A DNA stretch of 64,000 nt, taken from Cannabis sativa. Its lineage: Eukaryota; Streptophyta; Magnoliopsida; Rosales; Cannabaceae. The stretch's first letter is position 1, and each line of letters opens with the position of its first letter. Shown piece after piece: positions 10,161 to 20,672 of the stretch. Both the position numbers and the translations under genes were made by a program. Under the pieces are notes generated by a model that made no database searches, was not told the DNA's origin, and worked only from the letters and a program-made list of their open reading frames with translations. The stretch is taken from positions 49,927,429 through 49,991,428 of the forward strand of contig NC_083610.1 in assembly GCF_029168945.1 (NCBI RefSeq), in the 5' to 3' direction.

Positions 10161-12056
10161 TGTTGGGTTTTATGCCCTAAATAAAATTCCATTTCAATGT
10201 AATCTATTTTATTCAACATCAATAAAGAAACATAAGTATTTTTTATTTATTTGTGTATGTTTTGGTTCACCTTATCAATTGCTTGTCTATTTGATTTATA
10301 AATTCATCTGAAACCCTTTTCACATACTTGATCGTGTTTATTGTGTTGTCAACACTTTGGAAAGTAAACATGACTATGTGAATAAAGTTTTCTAGATTTA
10401 TCAGACACAGAGTTTTACTGATATGATAATCTACAACAGAGTTTACTTGCATTTGGAGAAATGCTATGTTCTTTCCAGAGCATTGGTTAAAGTAAAGCTC
10501 AGGTTGGATGCATGGAGTATGCATCAGAAGGGACCGATATTGAACTTTGACTTAGATTTATTAAACTTACCGTAATATCTATTCAAGTCAATTACGCCTA
10601 GTTGATCCTAGATCAAATGATCTTAATCCTGTTATGATTAGGCTCAATCTCGAGAGGCTATTCGTGTTCTTTGATTTGTTAGTTAAGCCTACTTTTAGGT
10701 CAGGGTGATACGTACATTTTGGGAACACGGTAGTACAATTGAGTGGGAGCGCTAACATAAACATGGAATCTATAGCTTCTATCTGGCGAATAGTAAGTAA
10801 AGGATGATCTCCTTCGAGCTTGACCAAACAAAAATAAATGGTGGAGTACTCATTTCACATAAGCTGAAATATCATTTATACGAGGTTACGTGTTTTAAGG
10901 ATAAAATACATAGTAGGGTGTAACGGTAATCTAATCCCTTTACAGTGTAGATCATTCATATAGAGGATCATTGATCACATTAGGATTATAACAATGGATA
11001 ACTAATGATGTGTCTATATGGTGGAACATATAGAGCATTCTATATACTGAGAGTGTAATTCTAAGTTCTATGCGTGGATTCAACGAAGAATTAATAAGTC
11101 AGTGAATTTAGGTTATAAATTCTTGATCTGCTTATTGGAAGCTCGGTTATATAGACCCATGGTCCCCCCACTAGTTGAGATAATATTGCTTGTAAGACTC
11201 ATATAATTGGTTTTGATTAATCAATTATAATTCTCAAATTAGACTATGTCTATTTGTGAATTTTTCACTAAGTAAGGGCGAAATTGTAAAGAAAGAGTTT
11301 TAGGGGCATATTTGTTAATTATGATACTTTGTATGGTTCAATTAATAAATATGATAAATGACAATATTATTTAATAATTATTTATAGCTATTAAATAATT
11401 AGAATTGGCATTTAAATGGTTGAATTAGAAAATTGACGTTTTTGAGAAAATCCGATGCAAAAATGATAAAACTGCAAAATTGCAAAATGTGAGGCCCAAT
11501 TCCATATTGCCAAGGGCCGACCACTTTTATAGCATTTATGATATGATATTTTCATTATTTTAATGCCAAATAATTCAAACCTAACCCTAGTGGAATGCTA
11601 TAAATAGATAGTGAAGGCTTCAGGAAAATTATACTTTTCATTCAGAGAAAAAGCTGAGCCTTCTCTCTCTAAACCCTAGCCGCCCACTCTCTCTCTCTCT
11701 CTTCTTCCTTGAGATTTCGAGATACTTAGTGATTAGAGTAGTGCCCACACACAGCAAGTGATACCTCAATCATAGTGAGGAAGACCGTGAAGAAAGACTT
11801 TCAGCAAGAAGGAGTTTCAGCACTAAAGAAGGAGAGAAAGAGATCCAGGTTCAGATCTTGATAATACTCTGCGACAGAAAGGATACAAGGGTTAGAGATC
11901 TGAACGGAAGGAGACATTTAATTCCGCTGCACCCAATGTAAGGTTTCTAATACTTTATATGTGTTTATTTCGTAATCATTTTAGAAGTTCATATTTAGGG
12001 TGTTAATCAACATACTTGTGAGTAGATCTAAGATCCTGGTAAAATAATTTCCAACA
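10161..12056 (+). repeat. Copia 5' LTR, 1896 bp
   Basis: Starts TGTTGGGTTTTATGCCCTAA and ends AATTTCCAACA. Related LTRs occur in this window at 19429, 24249, 35706, 42626 and 54566. U3 holds the conserved block around GGTGATACGTACATTTTGGG. Antisense frames of about 79-85 codons here are repeat shadows. Against the 3' LTR I see dozens of substitutions plus two deletions in the 3' copy (32 bp near 25325 and about 27 bp near 25539). Confidence 0.95.
11599..11606 (+). promoter_or_regulatory. Copia LTR TATA box
   Basis: TATAAATA, followed by AGATAGTGAAGGCTTCAGG. The same box and flank recur at 14588-14595, 25631-25638, 37139-37146 and 56002-56009; a variant TATAAAAG is at 44073-44080. It marks the U3/R boundary region of the family. 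Confidence 0.7.
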
Positions 12057-12058
12057 AC

Positions 12059-12071
12059 TGGCCTCAGAGCC
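12059..12071 (+). promoter_or_regulatory. Primer-binding site, initiator-Met type, diverged
   Basis: TGGCCTCAGAGCC lies three bases after the 5' LTR. It resembles the usual plant copia site TGGTATCAGAGCC, complementary to the initiator methionine tRNA 3' end, with two changes (TA to CC at positions 4-5). Confidence 0.7.
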
Positions 12072-12953
12072 ATGGTAATTGATTTTCTTGCAAGAAATTT
12101 GGACTTAAAACTATTGTTTGATGTTTTGGATGGTATCAAGTTGTTTTGAGTGTTGTTTGATGATTGATTGATGTTTGTGAATTTTCGTGAAAATTAATTG
12201 AATATCTGTTTCTGGAATTATTTTTATTGGATAGTATGGAAAAAATTAAGCAATTTACTTTTTTACAGAACTCAATTTCGATTTAATTTGAATTAGTTAT
12301 GATTTTTTGAAATTTCGGAAAAAATCCGGAATCGTGCATCACCACACGCGCGCGGGGACGAAGGGCAGCCTTTGGACAGCACGCGTTCAGACACGGTTTC
12401 TTGTCTGAAACCGAGCTTCCGCGCGCGGAGAGGCTGCTGGCAGCCTCCTGTTGTGCGCGCCCATGCACTCCCTGTTGCGCGCGGGGACAGTATGCAATGC
12501 ATACTGTCCGTACAGCTCGCAATTTTTTCGTTTTTCTTCGATTTTTCATGCTATTTCATGGATTTAACTTCCGATTTTTTGTGTAGTTCTTTATTTAAAC
12601 ATTTACTATTCCTAATTCAATTCTAAATATCATAATTAAATTAATTTATTTTTTTTAAATTAATTCATGATATTAGTGTAATTTGAATTTGAAAATAGTA
12701 AATATCTATTTTTTTTGCTTAATTATCTATCTTATTTTTAAATTTGATTATATCTTATCTTATTTTTAAATTTAAGGTGTGATTTTAAATTTTAAATTAA
12801 ATATTTTTTAAAAAAATTTTTACCTTATTTAAATTTAAAATAAGATCACTATAATCATGATATTTTAAATAGATGTAAGATATTTTGCTAACTTTTAAAT
12901 TTTGTTATTTTATTTATTTAAATTAAATCATAAAATCTGAAAAAGATATTTAT
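12072..12953 (+). other. Copia leader, first part, with GC-rich structured island
   Basis: Non-coding sequence between the primer-binding site and the nested solo LTR. It is AT-rich except for 12333-12520, an island rich in CGCGCG and inverted repeats described separately. Open frames across the island run in both directions and overlap one another, as expected from GC content, so I do not call a gene. Confidence 0.7.
12387..12509 (+). promoter_or_regulatory. Cluster of RNA stem-loops in the copia leader
   Basis: Four perfect short inverted repeats lie within 125 bp: TCAGACA/TGTCTGA (12387-12393 with 12402-12408), CGGTTTC/GAAACCG (12394-12400 with 12407-12413), GAGGCTGC/GCAGCCTC (12430-12437 with 12440-12447) and GGACAGTATGC/GCATACTGTCC (12485-12495 with 12499-12509, 3-nt loop). 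The first two interleave, so they are either alternatives or an H-type pseudoknot. The position, about 0.4 kb into the genomic RNA leader, is where retroelement packaging/dimerisation signals usually lie. That role is inference. Confidence 0.4.
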
Positions 12954-13821
12954 TGTTGTCGAGTGAATTTCGCAACACCAAAATGTATTATTTAATTAAT
13001 ATAAAAGAGAATTTTCAGGCAAGTGACAAGTGCGAGTATTCGACCTAGAATGGCGAGTACTCGACTGGGAATGCAAGAACAAACAACAAGGCTGGAAAAT
13101 GTAAATAAGACAAAGAATTATAGTGGTTCAGTCAGATTGTGATCTGCTTAGTCCACTGTAGCAAAGGATTCGTAGGTGCCATTTTCATGGTGGATCACCC
13201 CTTTATATACAAAGTAGGTGTCCAATCGGTTACACAAGCATCACATTCATTGTTAATCCATTATTTACATATTGAATTGCAATAATTAAACCCAAACAAC
13301 GTTAACATCAATAAGTGCGTAACAGTTACTAAGTTCATCAACGTATGCGTCTTCCGCATCTGCGAGTTGACTGTTCATGTTCCGTTTGTTGAGCTCACAG
13401 GGTCATCAGTACGTTTAGAACGTCTGCGCCCTTAGGTAATCGCCCCTTGTATACATCGCATGTTTGAGCTGGTAGAACTTGGACATGCGAATTTATATTG
13501 GCTTGTCAGGGCTATTGGATCATTGGGACCGAATTGCATCATAGAGAGTTGGTCTCTATGCTTTTCGCGGAAATATAGAGGGGACACTCGCACATGTTCT
13601 GACACGTGCGAGTTAGATCTACCCTGCATAACGAGAATTATGGTTACGTGGTTCGACTTAGGTCGCACTCGCAATATCTCGCTGGTTTTATCCTGAGCGA
13701 GGTCTAAACTTCGAGAAGTCTCTCACGGACATTTCAGCTTTCATTGGAAATCTGAACACACGTGTCCTTTAAAGAGGAGTCTGGTCTCGAGTTTCTAGGT
13801 GAGAGAAATCTCACTATAACA
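12954..13821 (-). mobile_element. Nested solo LTR, 868 bp, minus orientation
   Basis: Bounded by TGTTGTCGAG...CACTATAACA and flanked by perfect 5-bp duplications TTTAT (12949-12953 and 13822-13826). Read on the minus strand it starts TGTTATAGTGAGATTTCTC, has a TATATAAAGG box near 13202-13211, then GTGGACTAAGCAGATC and TGAACCACTATAA, which are typical of the R/U5 part of plant LTRs. No internal domain or partner LTR is present, so the rest was lost by LTR-LTR recombination. It is unrelated to the surrounding copia LTR. Open frames of about 80 codons inside are spurious. Confidence 0.88.
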
Positions 13822-13826
13822 TTTAT

Positions 13827-14476
13827 TTATCTTTTTTAATTTTTATTTAATTTTATTTATAAAATACCATTAAATTTTTAAAAATAGTTAGCAAATTTTG
13901 AAATGATATTTAGGTTAGTTGAAACCTACTTTTTTAAAATTGTAGGTTTAATTTTAAATATTATTTTATAATTTTTGAAAATATATAATTTTTTTTTTCA
14001 AAAATAATTTTTTATTTAATTATTTTATTTTCAAAATTTAATTATTTAAAATTAAATAAATCCTACATCCAACTATCCAGCTAACCTTGTTGCAGGAGTA
14101 TGTGTTTTAGCTTGTTTGTAAGTTTTTAAAACCTATTATTGCTTGATTGCAAATAGCCATGGTTAACTTGTTGACAGATCCAATGATCTGATTTTAACTC
14201 ATGACTCCCTTGGTCAAGTAAATAATTTGTAACAGGTATATTTTCACAATCTTCTTTCATTTGTGTATGACCTAGCAACATGATAGGATCCATCCAAATT
14301 GTGTGCCTGTGTGAGCCTATGTGTTTAATTTTATTATAGATGCATATAGGTTGTTGTTGCTAAATAAAATATCATAGTTTTGATAGATTTTATTTAGGCC
14401 CATTTAGTTTTTGGGCCCATTCAATTAATAACAGTTGTTCATTTTAAGGTTAAATTCCTCTCTTGTGTGAGAGTTG
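13827..14476 (+). other. Copia leader, second part
   Basis: Non-coding. The block around TTGACAGATCCAATGATCTG (about 14173) through AACATGATAGGATCCATCC and GTGTGAGCCTATGTG is closely matched at 30917-31070 in the older copia copy. It is thus a conserved part of this family's leader rather than random spacer. Confidence 0.7.
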
Positions 14477-15067
<591 letters not shown>

Positions 15068-16053
15068 ATATTGAGGAATTTTAGGAATTGGTTATTAAGA
15101 TTCTTTAGATATTTTTTAAGTTGATATTTTTTCAAATATTAACTTATAATGGAATATTTTCAAATTAAGTGGTTACAACTTAATTTTAATTTAATTAAAT
15201 CTAATTTGAAAGATATTTAAGTTGTTTTTGTTTTTTAGATTCTTCTAAAACAACTTAAACAAGATACTTTCAAATTTGTCCCATATTTATTCGAATTTAA
15301 TTTTCGAATTTAAATAATAATTGAGATTTAATTAAAGTTGATTTTTTATTTAAACCAACTTTAATTTGTAATTTTTCATTATTATAATATGGAACAGATG
15401 ATTAAATAAAATACTTATTTTTTAAAATAATGAGCTTTAATCAAAAGATATTCGATCTCCATTGTTGGTCTTACAATAGTTAAATTTTTTCAATGTAACC
15501 TCGAGATGCTAGACTTTGTCTCCCTATGGATGGTTATTCGTTGAAAACTTTTAGCACCGTAAGATTTCAATTGATAAGTGTTTTGTGAGTGTTCGTCTCT
15601 ATTAGACTCTCCCCTACGGTGACTACTTAGAGATAAACTCATAAAACATGAAACAATGGTGGAAGCTCATAAAATGAGAATAACCTTGACTCTCGCCTAC
15701 CGGGACAACGTTGGATTCTCATTTTGATCGAATAAAAGGTTGCTAAAATGTTTTATTTTAGATGAGCTGACTACTCTATTCAACTAATGTTATCTTTGAC
15801 TCTCGCCTACCGGGACACTGTATTTCATTATGTTGAAAACCTTAGAAAATAAACTATGTTAGATTTAGTATTTTTATAACATATGTGATTATTTGTTATT
15901 TTCTGAACTTGTGTATGAATTTGAACCAAAACCTTACTTCTGTTTTATTGATGTGTTGTAGTGCCTATAACCCTCATCCCATTCCACTCCTAGTTAATAT
16001 CTTAGCAATTGAACTTGAAGTTATAAACTCCTTGTCAGAGTAATACTTCACAT
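15068..16053 (+). other. Copia leader, third part, with repeated CTCGCC motif
   Basis: Non-coding. Contains two copies of TTGACTCTCGCCTACCGGGA (15686 and 15796, spaced 110 bp), each followed by ACA and preceded by AT-rich sequence. The pair is also found at 32830/32942 in the older copy. gag would be expected here; instead the leader runs straight into a short open region upstream of the protease. Confidence 0.7.
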
Positions 16054-19000
16054 ATGCTCATGATGGACTTTAAATTCCAGAAAGCAGGTAAGCTGGGAAT
16101 TTTTCACTCTGAAGAGCAAATAGTTCATAACTCCATAAATCCTACTACTTCAAGCTTAGTTGAGAAGATAAGAGAAAGTGATTCCACTTCCTCAAGTTAT
16201 ACTTCACAACAAAATGAACCAGCAAGAACAACAATTAACAAACGAATAAGCAGTGATGCTTTAGTCTTCGAATCATGTGTGTTAGAGAATGATAAATCCA
16301 TTTGGATTCTTGATTCTGGGTCTACAAACCATGTAAGTTGTTCATTGCAATTTCTTGAGAATTGGAATTATTTGAAATCCAGAGAGTTGAAACTTAAGGT
16401 TGGTAATGGCGAAATGGTTTCGGTTAGAGCTAGAGGAAAAGCCAAACTCAAGTTTCAAAATAGAATTTTGGAATTAGACAATATCTTATACATTCCAAAT
16501 TTCAGTAGAAACTTGGTTTCTGTTTCATGCTTACAATTGCAACAATACAAATTAGATTTTTCAAGTTCTGGCTCTACCATTTCTCGAAATGACATTAAGA
16601 TTTGTGTTGCATCCATGGAACAGGGGCTTTATGTCCTTAGACCAAAAACACCATTTGCCTTACATAACGAACTTTTTAAAGTAGCTAAACCTAGAAACCA
16701 CAAAAAGCAAAAGATCGATGATGATAATGAAACATATCTATGGCATTTACGTTTAGGTCATATAGGGTTTGATAGACTCAATAGGCTAACCAAAGACGGT
16801 CCGTTAAAAAATGTCGTCTTAGGTGAACTGCCAGTATGCGAGTCCTGCCTGGAAGGAAAAATGACTAAACGTTCTTTCTCTGCAAAGGGGGAGCGTGCCA
16901 AACAACCCCTAGGGTTAGTGCATTCCGATGTCTGCGGACCTTTGAATGTAAAAGCCTGAGGTGGTTATGAGTATTTTGTAACTTTCATTGACGATTACTC
17001 TAGATATGGACATATTTACCTTATGCATAAGAAATCTGAAACATTTGCAAAGTTTCAGGAATTTCACGCATTGGCTCAAAACCAATTAGGTAAAACATTA
17101 AAGATCTTGCGAACTGATAGGGGTGGAGAATATATGGATATGCAGTTCATAGATCATTTAATTGAACTTGGAATTGAATCCCAATTAACTGCCCCTAGCA
17201 CTCCACAGCAAAATGGAGTTGCAGAAAGACGGAATCGCACGCTTTTGGAAATGGTTAGGTCCATGCTTAGTTTTTCAACTCTACCTACGTCCTTCTGGGG
17301 ATATGCAATTCAGATGGCAACCGACATTTTAAATGTTGTTCTATCTAAATCAATCCCTAAGACACCTTTAGAACTATGGATTGGTCGTACACCTAGTTTA
17401 CGCCATTACAGAATCTGGGGGTGCCGTACTCATGTCTTAAGAAAGAAAGACTGCAAACTTGAGTCACGAACTGAAGTTTGCATGTTTGTCAGAAATTCTA
17501 AAGAGACTAGGGGTGGACTATTTTATAGTCGCAAGGATGATAAAGTGTTTGTTTCCACAAATGCCACTTTCCTTGAAGATGACTATATTAAGAATTTCAA
17601 ATCACAAAGTAAAGTAGTGTTGGAGGAAATGCTTTCAGATATAAGTCCTTTCAATGTTCCGTCCTCTTCCGCTCAAGAAGAGGACAATCCCACCCCCTTA
17701 GTCGAACCAACTGAGAAATCTACTACTAAAGTTTCTGTTCAGAAGATCACCGCTCCTCGTCGTAGTGGGAGGGTTTCAACAAAACCAGCTCGTTATGGCT
17801 TGGATGGTGAAATCAATATGGTCGTTGGTGACGGTATTGAAGACGATCCATTAACCTATAAACAGGAAATGGTTAGTCCGCAACGGAAACGATGGTCGGC
17901 CGGCATGGATTCAGAAATGGATTCCATGAAAAAGAACAAAGTCTAGGAATATGTAGACGCACCTGACGACTATCATCCGATAGGATGCAAGTGGGTTTAC
18001 AAGAAGAAAAGAGGAGCTGGAGGCGAAGTCAAAACTTTTAAAGCTAGACTTGTAGCCAATGGCTATACCCAAAGAGAAGGCGTGGACTATGAGGAAAATT
18101 TTAGTCCTGTTGCCATGCTCAAATCCATCCGAATTCTTCTCTCCATAGTTGCTACTTTCGATTATAAAATCTGGCAAATGGATGTCAAGACTGTCTTCCT
18201 TAATGGGGTACTTGAAGAAACCATCTATATGGAGCAACCAGAAGGCTATGTTCTTCCAGGACAGGAAAAGAAGGTTTGCAAATTAAATAGGTCTATCTAT
18301 GGACTTAAGCAAGCTTCTCGCTCATGGAATAAAAGGTTTGATGAAATCATCAAGACATACGGCTTTCTTCAGAATGAAGATGAACCTTGTGTTTACCAAC
18401 TCAAGGAAGACCAAGTAGTAGTATTTCTGGTCCTTTATGTTGATGACATTTTGATTATTGGAAACAATATCAAGAAAATGACTCACATCAAGGAATGACT
18501 TAACACTCAGTTCGATATGAAAGATTTGGGTGAAGCAGCCTATGTTCTTGGTATTCAGATTATCAGAAACCGGAAGAACAGATCTCTTGCTCTCTCTCAA
18601 ACAACCTACATTGACAAAGTTTTAGAGAGATTCTCCATGAACAACACCAATGGGGCAAACATACCTTCTAGATATGGTATTCGTCTATCTAAGGAACAGT
18701 CTCCGACTGATCCTCAAGAGATAGAGGACATGGCAAAAATTCCTTATGCTTCTGCAGTTGGAAGTCTAATGTATGCAATTTTATGCACTAGACTTGACAT
18801 CTGCTATGCAGTTCGAATCGTGAGCAGGTATCAGTCAAATCCAGGACAACAACATTGGAATGCGGTTAAGTATATTCTGAAATACTTAAAGTGTACAAGA
18901 GATCTGGGATGGTGCTTTAAATCCCATAGGCTATATTGATTCAGATTTCCAGGCATGTCTTGAAGACAGGAAATCCACATCTGGGATGGTGTTTACTCTT

Positions 19001-19399
19001 GGGGGTGGAGCAGTGGTTTGGAGAAGTGCAAAACAAACCGCGATATCGGACTCGACGATGGAAGCCGAATACATAGCTGCAGCAGAAGCTACTAAAGAAC
19101 TTGTCTGGCTAAGAAAGTTCTTCACCAGTATCGGTGTCATGCCTGGAATGGAAAAGCCTCTGGTCCTACTTTGTGATAATAATGGAGCAATAGCCAACTG
19201 TAAGGAACCTCGAAGCCACAAGAGAAGCAAACACATTGAAAGGAAGTATCACATTATCAGAGAATATGTGGCAAGAGGGGATTTACTAAATGAGAAAGTG
19301 GACACAGAGGATAACCTAGCTGATCCATTCACCAAAGTCTTGGCCGTGACTGCATTTGAAAAGCACCGTCAGAATTTAGGATTAATTGATATGTACTGA
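16054..19399 (+). pseudogene. Copia polyprotein, copy 1: PR-INT-RT-RNase H, no Gag
   Basis: Domains in order: retropepsin with WILDSGSTNHV near codon 86; GAG-pre-integrase zinc-binding region (YLWHLRLGH near 16735, then CESCLEGK); integrase core with HSDVCGP, RTDRGGEY (17110) and PQQNGVAERRNR (17201); copia RT with KARLVANGYTQ, DVKTVFLNG, YGLKQASR and YVDD (18436-18447); RNase H with STMEAEYIA, CDNNGAI and KHIERKYH. The frame is broken by stops at 16957 (TGA), 17944 (TAG) and 18496 (TGA), and by a +1 shift near 18935. No nucleocapsid knuckle or capsid precedes the protease. A normal copia polyprotein is about 1300-1450 residues; about 1115 codons remain. Confidence 0.95.
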
Positions 19400-19416
19400 T
19401 TAGTTTTATATTAGTG

Positions 19417-19428
19417 CAAGTGGGAGTT
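19417..19428 (+). promoter_or_regulatory. Polypurine tract before truncated LTR
   Basis: CAAGTGGGAGTT directly precedes TGTTGGG; identical at 24237-24248 and at 35694-35705. Confidence 0.75.
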
Positions 19429-20672
19429 TGTTGGGTTTTATGCCCTAAATAAATCTCCATTTCAATGTAATATATTTTATTCAACATCAATAAAGAAACA
19501 GAAGTATTTTTCATTCATTTGTGTATGTTTTGGTTCACCTTATCAATTGCTTGTCAATTTGATTTATAAATTCATCTGAAACCCTTTTCACATACTTGAT
19601 CCTGTTTATTGTGTTGTCAACACTTTGGAAAGTAAACATGACTATGTGAATAAAGTTTCCTAGATTTATCAGACACAGGGTTTTACTGATATGATAATCT
19701 ACAACAGAGTTTACTTGCATATGGAGAAATGCTATGTTCTTTCCAGAGCATTAGTTAAAGTAAAGCTCAGGTTGGATGCATGGAGTATGCATCGGAAGGG
19801 ACCGATATTGAACTTTGACTTAGATTTATTAAACTTACCGTAATATCTATTCAAGTCAATATCGCCTAGTTGATCTTAGATCAAATGATCTTAATCCTGT
19901 TATGATTAGGCTCAATCTCGAGAGGCTATTCGTGTTCTTTGATTTGTTAGTTAAGCCTACTTTTAGGTCAGGGTGATACGTACATTTTGGGAACACGGTA
20001 GTGCAATTGAGTGGGAGCACTAACATAAATATGGAATCTATAGCTTCTATCTGGCGAATAGTAAGTAAAGGATGATATCCTTCGAGCTTGACCAAACAAA
20101 AATAAATGGTGGAGTACTCATTTCACATAAGCTGAAATATCATTTATACGGGGTTACGTGTTTTAAGGATAAAATACATAGTAGGGTGTAACAGTAATCT
20201 AATCCCTTTACAGTGTAGATCATTCATATAGAGGATCATTGATCAAATTAGGATTATAACAATGGATAACTAATGATGTGTCTATATGGTGGAACATATA
20301 GAGCATTCTATATACTGAGAGTGCAATTCTAAGTTTTATGCTTGGATTCAACGAAGAATTAATAAGTCAGTGAATTTAGGTTATAAATTCTTGATCTGCT
20401 TATTGGAAGCTCGGTTATATAGAACCATGGTCCCCCCACTAGTTGAGATAATATTGCTTGTAAGACTCATATAATTGGTTTTGATTAATCAATTATAATT
20501 CTCAAACTAAGTAAGGGTGAAATTGTAAAGAAAGAGTTTTAGGGGCATATTTGTTAATTATGATACTTTGTATGGTTCAATTAATAAATATGATAAATGA
20601 CAATATTATTTAATAATTATTTATAGTTATTAAATAATTAGAATTGGCATTTAAATGGTTGAATTAGAAAAT
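19429..20672 (+). repeat. Middle copia LTR, truncated (first 1244 bp only)
   Basis: Matches the 3' LTR at 24249 closely, including the 32-bp deletion, up to TTAGAAAAT at 20664-20672. There it passes into leader sequence ATAAACTATGTTAG. The TATA box, R and U5 are therefore missing, so it cannot act as a normal LTR. Confidence 0.93.

Larger units (their letters stand above)
15842..20663 (+). repeat. Tandem duplication, unit 1 (4822 bp)
   Basis: Unit 1 runs from TTAGAAAAT at 15842 in the leader through pol and the first two thirds of an LTR. At 20664 the same TTAGAAAAT joins LTR sequence (upstream side) to leader sequence (downstream side). The copies differ at only about a dozen or so places by eye. 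Confidence 0.95.

Noticed and set aside
10588..10827. Antisense 79-codon frame repeated in several copia LTRs (also 19856, 24676, 36155)
   Set aside because: The similarity follows DNA-level conservation of the U3 block. The frame is lost in the 42.6 kb LTR, and no protein features are visible.
12283..12586. Overlapping 61-88 codon frames on both strands in the GC-rich leader island
   Set aside because: Frames exist in several overlapping registers because the island is GC-rich; none has a domain, and inverted repeats explain the sequence better.
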